From contig NZ_SJEW01000003.1 in the NCBI RefSeq assembly GCF_005930475.1, positions 106,172-170,171 on the forward strand: DNA of 64,000 nt, in the 5' to 3' direction. This stretch comes from Modestobacter altitudinis (GTDB lineage: Bacteria > Actinomycetota > Actinomycetes > Mycobacteriales > Geodermatophilaceae). Below are positions 1 to 7,755 of this stretch, in pieces (the stretch's first letter is position 1; every line of letters starts with the position of its first letter). The notes beneath the pieces are model-generated. The model ran no database searches, was not told where the DNA came from, and saw only the letters and a list, made by a program, of their open reading frames with translations. The translations under genes were made by a program, and so were the position numbers.

Positions 1-44
1 CTAAGACACGCCTGGAAGTTCGGTCAGCAGCTACTAGACAGGCG

Positions 45-56
45 CTCTAAGTAGAG
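45..56. promoter_or_regulatory. Palindrome upstream of padR
   Basis: CTCTA-AG-TAGAG is a perfect short palindrome 14 bases before the padR start, and CTACT/AGTAG arms (31-35 and 50-54) flank the same area. PadR regulators usually bind palindromes in their own promoters, so this may be an autoregulatory operator. The arms are short and chance cannot be excluded. Confidence 0.25.
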
Positions 57-69
57 GCACTATCAAGAC

Positions 70-447
70 GTGCCGACCGGACCGCAGCCCAGCGAGTGGC
101 TCCGCGGGGTCCTCGAGCTGTGCGTCTTGCGAGTCATGGCTGATGGGCCCACCTACGGCTATGCCATCGCCGGTCGGCTGGCCGACGCGGGCTTCGGCGA
201 CATCAAGGGCGGCACGCTGTACCCGCTGCTGGCCCGGCTCGAGAAGAACGAGCTGGTCATCGTCGACTGGCGGACCGGTGACACCGGTCCGGGGCGCAAG
301 TACTTCACCCTCACCGACGCCGGCCGCGCCGAGCTGGAGCACGGCCTCACCCGGTGGGAGGCGTTCTCGGCCCGGGTCGGCGTCCACCTTGCCGCGGGCG
401 GCGACGCCTTCGTCCACTCCACCCACTCCTCGAGGAGTTCAACATGA
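70..447 (+). CDS. PadR family transcriptional regulator
   Basis: This 125-residue protein is a PadR-type winged-helix repressor. The PadR hallmarks are visible: a GPTYGYAI segment at residues 26-33 and GTLYPLLARL at 48-57, followed by a wing rich in Lys and Thr. The length fits the short PadR class, which has little C-terminal dimerisation helix. The GTG start at 70 is used because no better in-frame start lies upstream in the window. Its stop overlaps the ATG of the next gene (ATGA), so the two are translationally coupled. PadR genes paired with a HAAS-domain membrane protein are a known arrangement in which the PadR represses the pair. The inducer is unknown. Confidence 0.88.
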   Translation: MPTGPQPSEWLRGVLELCVLRVMADGPTYGYAIAGRLADAGFGDIKGGTLYPLLARLEKNELVIVDWRTGDTGPGRKYFTLTDAGRAELEHGLTRWEAFSARVGVHLAAGGDAFVHSTHSSRSST

Positions 448-1217
448 GCGAGTCCCCCGGCGTGCAGGCCGCACCGCAGGAAGTCTGGGAGCGTCCGTTC
501 GTCCGGGCCCACCAGGAGTGGTGCAGTGCGTTCGTGCTCGAGCTGCGGCTGCGAGACGTCCCCGGTCTGGTGATCGGGGAGCGCCTGGGCGAGGTGGAGG
601 GCCACTGCACGGAGACCGGTGAACCCCCCTCAGCAGCGTTCGGTGATCCCACCGACTACGCCCGCGAGATCGATGCGGAGAGCTCTCCCGAGCGCGTGTC
701 CGGGGTGTGGACCATCGCCGCCCTCGGCGCCGGTCAGGTGCTGGCCATGCTCGTCGGCACCGCTGCGATCCGAAACTGGGTCAGTGGTGAGCCACTGACC
801 TACAACCTGGTGCAGCTCGGCTGTCTCGCCGTGGTCGCGGCCGCGCTGCTGTGCCTACCTCGAGTGCTGCGCCCGCTGATGGCGCACCCTTGGGTGGTGG
901 GCACCGCCCTCTTCGCCGTGGTCACCGCGGCTGGTGTCGGAGCCGCAGCAGCCAGTGGAACTTCGTCAGCGACCGTTGTTCCGGTATCACCGGCAGTGAT
1001 CGCGATTGGCCTCTTTATGGTGGTGATCGCCCTGTCCTGGCTCGAGTACCGCGAGCTGACTGGTGACTCCGCCGACGATCTCGTCACCTCCCCTCTCACC
1101 CCTGAGCCGCGAGCGAACATTGCAGCCCAGCGATCAGGCTGGATCGTCTTGCTGCCGCCCCTGATGATCCCCACCTATTACCTTGCGATGGGGATCCTCT
1201 TCTGGGTCTTCGGCTGA
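444..1217 (+). CDS. HAAS-domain integral membrane protein (PadR partner)
   Basis: This 257-residue protein starts at the ATG overlapping the padR stop, preceded by GAGGAG at 431-436. The first 85 or so residues are soluble and resemble the HAAS domain found beside PadR regulators, with helical segments containing FVLELRLRDVPG and an acidic ERLGEVEGH stretch. About five hydrophobic segments follow, starting near residues 91, 119, 149, 180 and 230, the last ending at the C-terminus. The family is thought to be a membrane partner of the PadR switch. No enzymatic motif is seen. Longer upstream in-frame starts would overlap padR heavily and lack a ribosome site. Confidence 0.7.
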   Translation: MSESPGVQAAPQEVWERPFVRAHQEWCSAFVLELRLRDVPGLVIGERLGEVEGHCTETGEPPSAAFGDPTDYAREIDAESSPERVSGVWTIAALGAGQVLAMLVGTAAIRNWVSGEPLTYNLVQLGCLAVVAAALLCLPRVLRPLMAHPWVVGTALFAVVTAAGVGAAAASGTSSATVVPVSPAVIAIGLFMVVIALSWLEYRELTGDSADDLVTSPLTPEPRANIAAQRSGWIVLLPPLMIPTYYLAMGILFWVFG

Positions 1218-1774
1218 AGCACGTGAACCAGTCCGACGGCGTGCCGCGTTGAGGCGACAGCGTTCCGCCGGCAGTTGTCGGACTGGTTTGATCTGATCGC
1301 CTGCCGTCGCTGAGTCGCGCACGACGCGTGCCACCAGCCAGGGCGACACGCGCGAAACACCTTTCCATCACCCGCGGGCTCTCGAAGATCGACCCGGCTC
1401 TCCTGGCACATCGGGTGAGGCAATCGTGAACCGCACCCGCAGGGGCGCCAGCGCTTACCGTCCCGAAAACGGTCAGGTTTCGGGCAGTCCGTCAACGGGC
1501 GCTTTCGGTCCGGCGCAGTCCCCGACCAGGGCCAAGGTGTCGCCCCAGGCTCGAAGTCCTTCGCCACCAGCCGGGCGAGGATCAGCCGCGATAACTCAGG
1601 GATCAGGTCGTCGAGCTCGAGGACGCCACGGCCGGAGCCCCCCTCGTCGTCGTGCCGCCAAGCGCAGTTGCTTGAGGGTCTCCTGGTCGACGATGGGTCA
1701 GGGCTTGTCCACGCTGCTACGACCCATCACGCGGTGTAGGTGGGCGGGGTGACCCAGCTGACTAGCCTGAGAGG
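1218..1774. other. Intergenic region without a convincing gene
   Basis: About 560 bases separate the HAAS gene from the TetR gene. No reading frame here matches a family I recognise. A minus-strand stretch around 1540-1650 has protein-like composition but is interrupted on both sides, and could be a decayed gene. The right end holds the TGGGTCA/TGACCCA half-sites and the tetR promoter. Confidence 0.5.
1694..1756. promoter_or_regulatory. TGGGTCA / TGACCCA half-sites upstream of tetR
   Basis: TGGGTCA lies at 1694-1700, GACCCA at 1721-1726 and TGACCCA at 1750-1756, just before the likely -10 hexamer TAGCCT (1763-1768). The same half-site makes a perfect palindrome in the promoter of the downstream SDR gene. 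Placement next to tetR suggests autoregulation. The spacing between the half-sites here is loose. Confidence 0.4.
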
Positions 1775-2368
1775 GTGATCACCCGGAAAGGGCAAGCCAC
1801 CCGAGAGCACATCGTCGGGGCGGCCGCGACGCTCATCGGCCAGCATGGAGTCGCCGGCACCAGCGCCGATGATGTCCGCAAGACCGCGGGTGTCAGCGGA
1901 TCACAGCTGATGCACTACTTCGGCAGCAAGCAGGCCCTCGTGAGGGCGGTCATCGCTCGTCAGTCCGAGTCGGAGGCGGTCGTCGATAACCCGATGCTGG
2001 GTCCGCTCGACAGCTTCGAGGCGCTGCGGGCGTGGGCCGACGCTGCGGTGGAGAACCTCGCTCACGGCAGCAGTCGCGGCGCCTGCACGTTGGCGATGCT
2101 GGCGGGTTCAACGAGTCCTGGCGACGAGCAGACCCGTGATGAGCTCTTCCGCGCCTTCGTACGCGTGCAGTCCCCGCTGCTGGACGGTCTCCGCGCTATG
2201 CGCGACCGGGGCGACCTCCGTCCCGGGGCCGATCTCGACGAGCTGTCGATGGCGCTGCTGACGGCCCTCCAGGGGGGCACTCTCCTGGGGCAGACCATGC
2301 AGTCGACGGCGCCCATGCGAGCGTCGATGAACGCCGCGCTCCGCTACGTCGAGTCCTTCGCCACCTGA
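1775..2368 (+). CDS. TetR family transcriptional regulator
   Basis: This 197-residue regulator has the canonical N-terminal TetR helix-turn-helix: TREHIVGAAATLIGQHGV, then TSADDVRKTAGVSGSQL, then MHYFGSKQALVRAVI (residues about 8-60). The C-terminal ligand domain resembles the TetR_C group often paired with oxidoreductases. The GTG at 1775 lies six bases after a TAGCCT hexamer, so the message may be leaderless. The SDR gene follows about 230 bases downstream in the same orientation. Its promoter carries strong TGACCCA palindromes, making it the probable target. The effector is probably a small reactive or aromatic compound, which is inference from the target type. Confidence 0.88.
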   Translation: MITRKGQATREHIVGAAATLIGQHGVAGTSADDVRKTAGVSGSQLMHYFGSKQALVRAVIARQSESEAVVDNPMLGPLDSFEALRAWADAAVENLAHGSSRGACTLAMLAGSTSPGDEQTRDELFRAFVRVQSPLLDGLRAMRDRGDLRPGADLDELSMALLTALQGGTLLGQTMQSTAPMRASMNAALRYVESFAT

Positions 2369-2540
2369 CCATCGCCTGACGGTCCGTCCGACCGCCCTGC
2401 ACCTTCCAGGCCCGCTCTGACAGCTAGCGGCCCGGGTTGTCTCCGTCACCTGGGCCCCGCCGCGTATGCAAGATCGTCGAACCAACTGCGGGCAGTCCCG
2501 CTGACCCTTGACGTCGAGCCCAGCAGCATTCCAGCTTTTC

Positions 2541-2577
2541 TGGGTTAAGTGACCCAATCTGTGTCATGATTGGGTCA
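2541..2577. promoter_or_regulatory. Double palindromic operator for the SDR gene
   Basis: TGACCCAAT at 2550-2558 and ATTGGGTCA at 2569-2577 form a perfect 9-bp inverted repeat with a 10-bp spacer. An overlapping TGGGT/ACCCA pair spans 2541-2556. The block ends 22 bases before the SDR start codon, where repressor binding would block transcription. The half-site also occurs near the adjacent tetR promoter, which makes that TetR the likely ligand. Confidence 0.65.
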
Positions 2578-2599
2578 TCCCGCCCAGAAGGAGCATTCC

Positions 2600-3343
2600 A
2601 TGTCGGAGCTTGCAGGAAGAACCGCCCTCGTCACCGGTGCGACCCGCGGGATCGGCTACGAGGTCGCCCGTCGCCTCGTGGAGGCCGGTCAGACCGTCTA
2701 CCTGGGTGCCCGGGAGCTGCGACGAGGGATCGAGGTAAGCGCTGAGGTCGGCGCGACGCCAGTCCTCCTCGACACCACCGACGGCGCCTCGATCGCCGCG
2801 GCGGTGGACCGGTTGCAGAACGAGGTCGGCGCGCTGGACGTCCTGGTGAACAACGCCGGCATCGCCGGGGACCAGCGTCCGCCCGCCGAGGCGACGCCCG
2901 ACGACCTCCGCCGGGTGTTCGAAACGAACGTGTTCGGCGCCGCCGCGGTGTTGACGGCCTTCACGCCGCTGCTCGAGGCGAGCCGGGCTCCGGTCGTCGT
3001 GAACGTCTCCAGCGCCGTCGGCTCCATGACGCTGAACGCGAGCCCGGACGCGCGGTGGTCAATGCTTGCGTACCCCATGTCGAAGGCAGCGCTCAACATG
3101 CTGACCATCCAGTACGCGAGGGCCTTCCCCCGCTGGCGCGTCAACTCCGCGTCACCCGGGCCCACCGCGACGGACTTCGTCGCCCACCGCGAGGGCCTGC
3201 CGACGGTGGAGCAGCTTCGGGCGGCCGGCGTCGCGGTGAACACCGTGCAGGAGGGCGCGGAGATCATCGTGGGGATGGCGACGGTCGGCCCGAAGGGCCC
3301 GACCGGGACCTTCGTCGGCAACGAGGGACCCGTTCCCTGGTGA
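2600..3343 (+). CDS. SDR family NAD(P)-dependent oxidoreductase
   Basis: This 247-residue short-chain dehydrogenase starts at ATG 2600, preceded by AGAAGGAG. It has the cofactor motif TGATRGIG near residues 12-19, the structural NNAGIAG near 85-91, a catalytic Ser in NVSSAVGS, and the YPMSK catalytic Tyr/Lys pair. An Arg-rich stretch after the first beta strand (GARELRRGIE) suggests a preference for NADPH. The layout resembles classical carbonyl or quinone reductases of this superfamily. The substrate cannot be told from sequence. The operator upstream and the tetR gene just before it suggest substrate-induced expression. Downstream lies non-coding debris, so it is the last gene of this small module. 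Confidence 0.9.
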   Translation: MSELAGRTALVTGATRGIGYEVARRLVEAGQTVYLGARELRRGIEVSAEVGATPVLLDTTDGASIAAAVDRLQNEVGALDVLVNNAGIAGDQRPPAEATPDDLRRVFETNVFGAAAVLTAFTPLLEASRAPVVVNVSSAVGSMTLNASPDARWSMLAYPMSKAALNMLTIQYARAFPRWRVNSASPGPTATDFVAHREGLPTVEQLRAAGVAVNTVQEGAEIIVGMATVGPKGPTGTFVGNEGPVPW

Positions 3344-4149
3344 CGTCGAGCGGGCGGTCGTCGTCCTCCGTGCGCTCAGGCTGGTACGAGGTAGTCGCAC
3401 GTCCTGCCCTGTAGGAAGTAGTCGCCACCGGTCAGCACGTACACCAGCCAGTCGAACGAGCCCCGGGCGGCGGCCCTCGACTCGCGCCCGGTCGACCTCA
3501 CCGGCGCCGTGCCCGAGCAGCTGGCCCGCCGCGCCCTGCCGGCCCGCTCCACCGGCCCGGTCAACCTCGCCGACTGAGGCCGGACTAAAAGCCGGGGAAC
3601 ACCCGCCGCAGGTCGTCGAGCGTGACGCTGCCGGCGACCTCAGTGCCGGCCGGCCGGCGGGCTCACCGCCGGACCCGTGCACCAGCTGCACCAAGCCCCC
3701 TGGAGCGCCGGCGTAGCCGGCTCACCCGTCCGGTAGTGCGCTTGATCGACCGGAGCTTGGCCAAGTGCGGAGTCGACGCCCATGACCCTGCGGTCAGGAT
3801 GTCGGCGGACCGCAACGTCTGGTTGGGCGTGTGGCGGGCGGCGCGGAGCGTCGACCGCCCGGTTTCAGATATAGAAACAGCACCGACCGATCAACTCCCT
3901 GGCCGTGCCGCTACGTACGCCCGTAGGACGGGCACGAGAGGGTCAACGGGGAAACTGACGGCGAGTCCTAGAGGCGCTCTGACCTGCAGATACTGCGGGG
4001 AGAACACGCAATTGGAGTGCGTCGGAGCGATCTTCGAAACCGCTTCCGTCGGGCACCGAACGCAGGCGAGTCGCTGACGCGGAAGACGCTCGACCGGGTT
4101 CGTCCGTTGCGCGCGAACTGCGGCTCGAGCCGAGGCGCTGAGCGATACC
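3344..4149. other. Gene debris and non-coding DNA left of an attachment site
   Basis: No intact gene is supported in these 800 bases. Two tails of former proteins can be seen. On the plus strand a frame ends LARRALPARSTGPVNLAD with a stop at 3574-3576. On the minus strand a frame ends TLDDLRRVFPGF with a stop at 3585-3587. Both lack in-frame beginnings. A GTTTC/GAAAC inverted repeat sits at 3862-3878 in locally A+T-richer DNA. Such fragmented tails are typical of the edge of an inserted or deleted element. Confidence 0.45.
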
Positions 4150-4388
4150 GGCGCCCACATGGCGCCCACAAGACGCCCACAGAAGGGTCGTTAACGCTCG
4201 TTCGCGATCATGTACTTCCCACGGTGAATTCGCTGGTCAATGCCCATATTGATCAGCGAACGCGCAGCTCAGGGCAGTGCGTCGTCCGAGCTTTTAATCC
4301 GCGGGTTGTGGGTTCGATCCCCACGGGGCCCACCGTGCTGACCAGCAGCTCCTCGCTGCGCGGGGGGCTGGCTGGGGTGGCGCCCACA
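4150..4388. repeat. Putative integrase arm-type repeats around an att core
   Basis: Four copies of G[GA]CGCCCACA occur: 4150-4159, 4161-4170, 4172-4181 (GACGCCCACA) and 4379-4388. The first three are spaced 11 bases apart, one helical turn, and the fourth lies on the other side of the tRNA-like core. Between the arms and the core is a hairpin: 13-bp arms with one mismatch at 4229-4241 and 4248-4260. Helically phased direct repeats flanking a tRNA-derived core are what tyrosine integrases use as arm sites. The integrase itself is not in the window. Confidence 0.5.
4291..4334 (+). other. 3' half of tRNA-Lys(UUU): probable attachment-site core
   Basis: The sequence runs from the anticodon loop CTTTTAA (4291-4297, anticodon TTT) through stem base TCCGC, a perfect T arm (GTGGG 4308-4312, loop, CCCAC 4320-4324), acceptor strand GGGGCCC (4325-4331), discriminator A and CC. 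The 5' half does not pair: the bases before the loop do not form an anticodon stem, and no GGGCCCC acceptor strand lies upstream. Homology that starts at the anticodon loop and runs to the tRNA 3' end is the classic tyrosine-integrase crossover footprint. This copy is therefore best read as attL or attR of an integrated or lost element, not a working tRNA. Confidence 0.7.
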
Positions 4389-4527
4389 GGCTGACCTCCA
4401 CGTCGGCCGCTCTCGGGCTCGGCCGACCGACCGGTGGCTGCCGCTACCGGCTGCTCTCAGGAGGCCGGGTCGTACCTGATCTCACAGACCTCCTGCGCGC
4501 GTCGGCAGCCCAGGGTTCGGCGAGATC

Positions 4528-5727
4528 ATGGCCGAGGTCGGCCTGCTCATCGGCTTCGGCGTCCTGATCGGCGCGCTGCTGCACTCGATGGGCACGTTCA
4601 ACGACCTGGTAGAGCTCCTGGCGCGCAAGGTCGGGCGCCGCCTGCCCTACGCGATGGCCGGCACGCTCTCCACGATCTTCCCGTCCATCTACGTCGACGT
4701 GCAGGTCGTCCTGGCGGCGCCGATGGCCAAGGAGTCGGCGCCGGGCGTCGACCGCCGGCACGGCCTGCCCTGGCTCGCCGGCGCCATGGCCATCGGCATC
4801 TTCGCCGGGTACGTCTTCGTCGTCCCCGGCCTCGCCGCGGTGGCCATCGCCGGGCTCATGGAGGTGCCGCTGGGGACCTACCTGCTGTACGGACTGCCGA
4901 TCGGGCTGACGACCGCGCTGATCACGACGTTCCTCTTCCGCCGGCTGCTGGGGTGGGGCTACTGGAACGAGCGGACCGACCTCGACCCCGATGTCGTCGT
5001 CGACGAGGAGGGCCGTCCGCACGACGAGACGGAGGACGTGCCGCGGGCCGAGCGCGCCGCCCGGTTGCCGCTGTGGGTGCGCCTGCTGCCGATCCTGGTG
5101 CCGCTGGTGCTCATCGCCACCGGGGCCATCGCCGGCCTGGCGGACCTCTCCAACCCGGTGATCACCTTCCTCGGCGACGCCAACATCGCCCTCTTCGTGG
5201 GGCTGCTGATCGCCTTCGGCATGGTCCGGCCGTCGCTGGGCGCGGACGGGGTCGGCACGGTCCTCACCGCCGGCTTCCACACCACCGGCGAGATCCTGCT
5301 CGTCACGGGCGTCGGCGGGTCCCTCGGCGCCGTCATCGCCGAGAGCGGCATGGACGAGACGCTCGTCGACCTCTTCGCCGCCGACGAGAACGCGCCGGTG
5401 ATCATCAGCATCCTGCTCGCCTAGTTCATCGCCGCGGTGCTGCACTTCGCGATCGGGTCGGTGTCGGTCGGGGCGATCACCGCCGCGGGCATCATCTCGC
5501 CCATCGTCGGCTCGCTCAGCGTCGACCCCGTCGTCATCGCGCTGGCCATCGCCTCGGGCGCGATGTTCGCGCTGCACGTCAACAGCAACTTCTTCTGGAT
5601 GTTCAGCACCCTGCTCGACCTCTCCACCAAGGGCAGCCTGAAGACCCTGACGACGGCGACCTCGCTCGGGGCCGTCGTCTCCCTGCCGCTGGTGCTGGTG
5701 GCCAGCCTGGTGGCCGCGGCCGTCTGA
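4528..5727 (+). pseudogene. GntP-type gluconate/organic acid permease, 5'-truncated with internal amber stop
   Basis: The reading frame encodes a GntP-family permease with many hydrophobic segments, including VGLLIGFGVLIGALLHSMG at its beginning and HVNSNFFWMF near its end. Two lesions are visible. First, homology begins abruptly around 4507 and the frame is closed by TGA at 4477, so roughly the first 55 residues expected of a 440-480 residue GntP protein are missing. Second, an in-frame TAG at 5422-5424 splits the protein, after which the same frame continues cleanly to 5727. The break at the 5' end lies only about 170 bases from the tRNA-Lys fragment, which suggests that recombination at the att site removed the start. 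A functional product is unlikely. Confidence 0.8.
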
Positions 5728-6018
5728 CCCCGGTCGGAGTGGCCCCGCTCTGCGCCCGCCCGACACTCCGCGGCGGACCGCCGTCCCGGGGTCACCGACC
5801 GCGGTCTCGCGGAAAACCGGGCCCGGACCTGCGCAGATGTCGACAAGGGTGCCGTCAGGAGGCCGGTCATCGACCGGTGGCGGGGCCGGCGCAACGATTC
5901 GGTGACGGGGCTCCGGACGACGTGTCCGGAAGGGCGGTCGGGACCCTGCTGCGTCCTACGTTTTCGACACGTCCGCGGCACTTCCCCAGTCGCGACGGAC
6001 CGTCCGAGGAGTCCCGCC

Positions 6019-6297
6019 GTGAACACGCTTGCAGACGTGGCGCACCGCCCGTCGTCGTCCCACCCGCACCTGCTGCTGCCCGCCGACGAGCTGAGCCTCG
6101 CGGCGCTGCTCGAGATGTTCGGGACCGAGGAGCCCGCCCTGCCCCCGGTGCGGCCCTCGTTCCGGGCCTCCGGTGCCCGGCTGCTCATGTGGTGGCGGGA
6201 CTCGTCGCGGCGGGCAGCCCGCTGGGGCGCCGTCCCGGGCCCGGCCGGCACGTTCGGCAACCGTCCCGTCCGCAGCGCCGTGCCGGCGGTGCGGTGA
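6019..6297 (+). CDS. Hypothetical protein (92 residues)
   Basis: This short protein begins at GTG 6019 after CGAGGAG. I do not recognise it. It has an acidic-hydrophobic centre (DELSLAALLEMFGTEEPALPP, about residues 24-44), then an Arg/Trp-rich basic stretch (LLMWWRDSSRRAARW) and a Gly/Arg/Pro tail. It has no obvious signal peptide or full membrane segment. Its TGA overlaps the ATG of the next gene by one base, so the pair is probably one translation unit. The roughly 290 bases upstream of it show no other gene. Confidence 0.5.
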   Translation: MNTLADVAHRPSSSHPHLLLPADELSLAALLEMFGTEEPALPPVRPSFRASGARLLMWWRDSSRRAARWGAVPGPAGTFGNRPVRSAVPAVR

Positions 6298-7157
6298 TGA
6301 TCATCTGGCCGGTGGTCGCTGTCGTGGGTTTCGTCGTGCTGGCCGCGATCGTCATCGCGCTCGCCACGCACTCGACCGCCCAGTACGAGTTCGAGCGCAA
6401 CCAGGTGCAGGCGCAGCGGCAGCGGGCCGCCGTCCCCGCCGTGGTCGGCGCGGGCGCCGCCTCCGGTGGCGCCGCGGGGCCGGTGGATACGGAGCGGCCG
6501 GCCACCACGGCGACCGAGGAAGCGCAGGCGGTGGCGGTCAGCGTGGCCGCGCACCCGGCCGGGAAGCGGGTCGCCGGACAGGGCACCCCGCCGGCGTGGT
6601 GGCTGGTCGACGACCCGGACGACGGGTCGGGCGAGCGGGTCGTCGCAGGTCCCTTCCGCGACCGGATCGAGGCGGACTGGGCAGCGCTCTCCGGTGGCCT
6701 GGCCGAGTCCGGCCGGGCGGTGCACGGTGTGCTGCACTCCGACGGCCGGGTGGTCCGTCGGCAGTCGGAGGAGGAGCGGGCGTGGCTGAGTGACCTCGGC
6801 GACCAGCTCGACCGGCTGCCGGCCGAGTGGGACGGGCCGCTGTCCGACGAGGACGAGCTCGTGACGCTGGTCGTGGAGGTGGCCGGGGGACTGGTCGAGG
6901 CCGGTCTGGCGCTGCACGACTGCTCGGGCGACGAGCCGGCCGGCGGGGTGTGCCTGACCCCCGAGCCCGGTCGCCCCGGTGTCCTGGTCAGCTGGCACCA
7001 GCACGCCCGGATGGCCAACGACCAGGTGCACGGCGCCCCGGTGCACGCCGGGCTGCAGCGCACGATGAACGCCGCGATCGGCGGGTGCCTGCGTCAGCTG
7101 GGCTTCGAGGTCGAGCCCTACGGCGAGTCCGGCTGCTGGCTGGTCACCCTCGACTGA
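6297..7157 (+). CDS. Membrane-anchored hypothetical protein
   Basis: This 286-residue protein has a single N-terminal membrane segment (residues 2-24: [20 protein letters not shown]) and then [16 protein letters not shown]. An Ala/Gly/Pro-rich linker to about residue 95 and a soluble domain follow. The domain has two acidic repeats, [14 protein letters not shown] and then [16 protein letters not shown]. The first 40 residues closely match the 60-residue protein at 14359-14541, showing that this anchor is a small family in this genome. The function of the soluble part is unknown. The ATG overlaps the upstream stop. A strong hairpin terminator follows within ten bases of the stop. Confidence 0.7.
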   Translation: MIIWPVVAVVGFVVLAAIVIALATHSTAQYEFERNQVQAQRQRAAVPAVVGAGAASGGAAGPVDTERPATTATEEAQAVAVSVAAHPAGKRVAGQGTPPAWWLVDDPDDGSGERVVAGPFRDRIEADWAALSGGLAESGRAVHGVLHSDGRVVRRQSEEERAWLSDLGDQLDRLPAEWDGPLSDEDELVTLVVEVAGGLVEAGLALHDCSGDEPAGGVCLTPEPGRPGVLVSWHQHARMANDQVHGAPVHAGLQRTMNAAIGGCLRQLGFEVEPYGESGCWLVTLD

Positions 7158-7164
7158 GGCACGG

Positions 7165-7193
7165 CCGGGCCCCCACGGGGAGTGGGGGCCCGG
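7165..7193. terminator. Bidirectional hairpin terminator
   Basis: A perfect 12-bp stem, CCGGGCCCCCAC (7165-7176) with GTGGGGGCCCGG (7182-7193), has a 5-base loop. It sits between the convergent membrane protein and the MarR gene and can serve both. It has no clear T-run, as is usual at high GC. Confidence 0.8.
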
Positions 7194-7197
7194 CGGG

Positions 7198-7641
7198 TCA
7201 GCGACTGCCGCTCACCCGCGCGGTGAGCTCCTCGAGCTGCCGCTTGAGAGCAGCGAACTCCTGGACGTCGAGGTCCAGCGCGCCGATCATCATCGACGAC
7301 ACGCCGCACGCGGGCTGCTCCAGCGCCCGGCCGGCATCGGTGAGCCGCACCCGCACCCGGCGCTCGTCGGCCGCGCTCCGCTCCCGGGTGACCAGGCCGG
7401 CCGCGTCGAGCCGCTTGAGCAGCGGGGAGGTCGTCCCGGAGTCCAGGTCGAGACGGTCGCTGATCTCACGGACGCTCTGGTCGTCGCGCTCCCAGAGCGT
7501 CATCAGCACCAGGAACTGCGGATAGGTCAGGCCCAGCTGGTCCAGCATCGGCCGATATCGGGCCGTCACCGCTCGCGAGGCGCTGTACAGCGCGAAGCAG
7601 AGCTGGTCGTCGAGCTCGACGCTGGGTGCAGTGGTGGTCAC
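7198..7641 (-). CDS. MarR family regulator, OhrR-like
   Basis: This 147-residue protein starts at GTG 7641. It has the OhrR signature at the N-terminus, [17 protein letters not shown], whose Cys is the peroxide-sensing residue of OhrR proteins. The [19 protein letters not shown] segment and the winged helix ([29 protein letters not shown]) follow. OhrR represses organic hydroperoxide resistance genes and releases DNA when the N-terminal Cys is oxidised. No ohr gene is next to it, so its target is elsewhere or only itself. An upstream extension in the same frame to 7716 is open but has no homology to the family. The name ohrR is probable rather than certain. Confidence 0.85.
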   Translation of the reverse strand: MTTTAPSVELDDQLCFALYSASRAVTARYRPMLDQLGLTYPQFLVLMTLWERDDQSVREISDRLDLDSGTTSPLLKRLDAAGLVTRERSAADERRVRVRLTDAGRALEQPACGVSSMMIGALDLDVQEFAALKRQLEELTARVSGSR

Positions 7642-7755
7642 AACAAGACAATAGGACGCAACCTTCTTGACGACCCGGCGCGCACGGCTGCGGAGCATGC
7701 CCACCGCGAGGGCCAACAGTGCGTCGGGTGGCGGATCCCCACCTGAGCCGAGGGC

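Noticed and set aside
1540..1700. A transposase or hypothetical gene remnant on the minus strand
   Set aside because: The frame is short and interrupted on both sides, and I do not recognise any domain in it.
4260..4334. A complete tRNA-Lys gene
   Set aside because: An AGCTCAG D-arm-like string is present, but the anticodon stem does not pair and no 5' acceptor strand matches GGGGCCC.
5422..5424. Programmed readthrough of the TAG in the permease
   Set aside because: No readthrough context or suppressor is evident, and the gene also lacks its 5' end, so decay is the simpler explanation.
4434..6296. A long plus-strand frame covering the permease region and ending at 7157
   Set aside because: Before 6297 its translation is Arg/Gly/Pro-rich shadow sequence over the permease in another frame. 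Only the part from ATG 6297 is protein-like.
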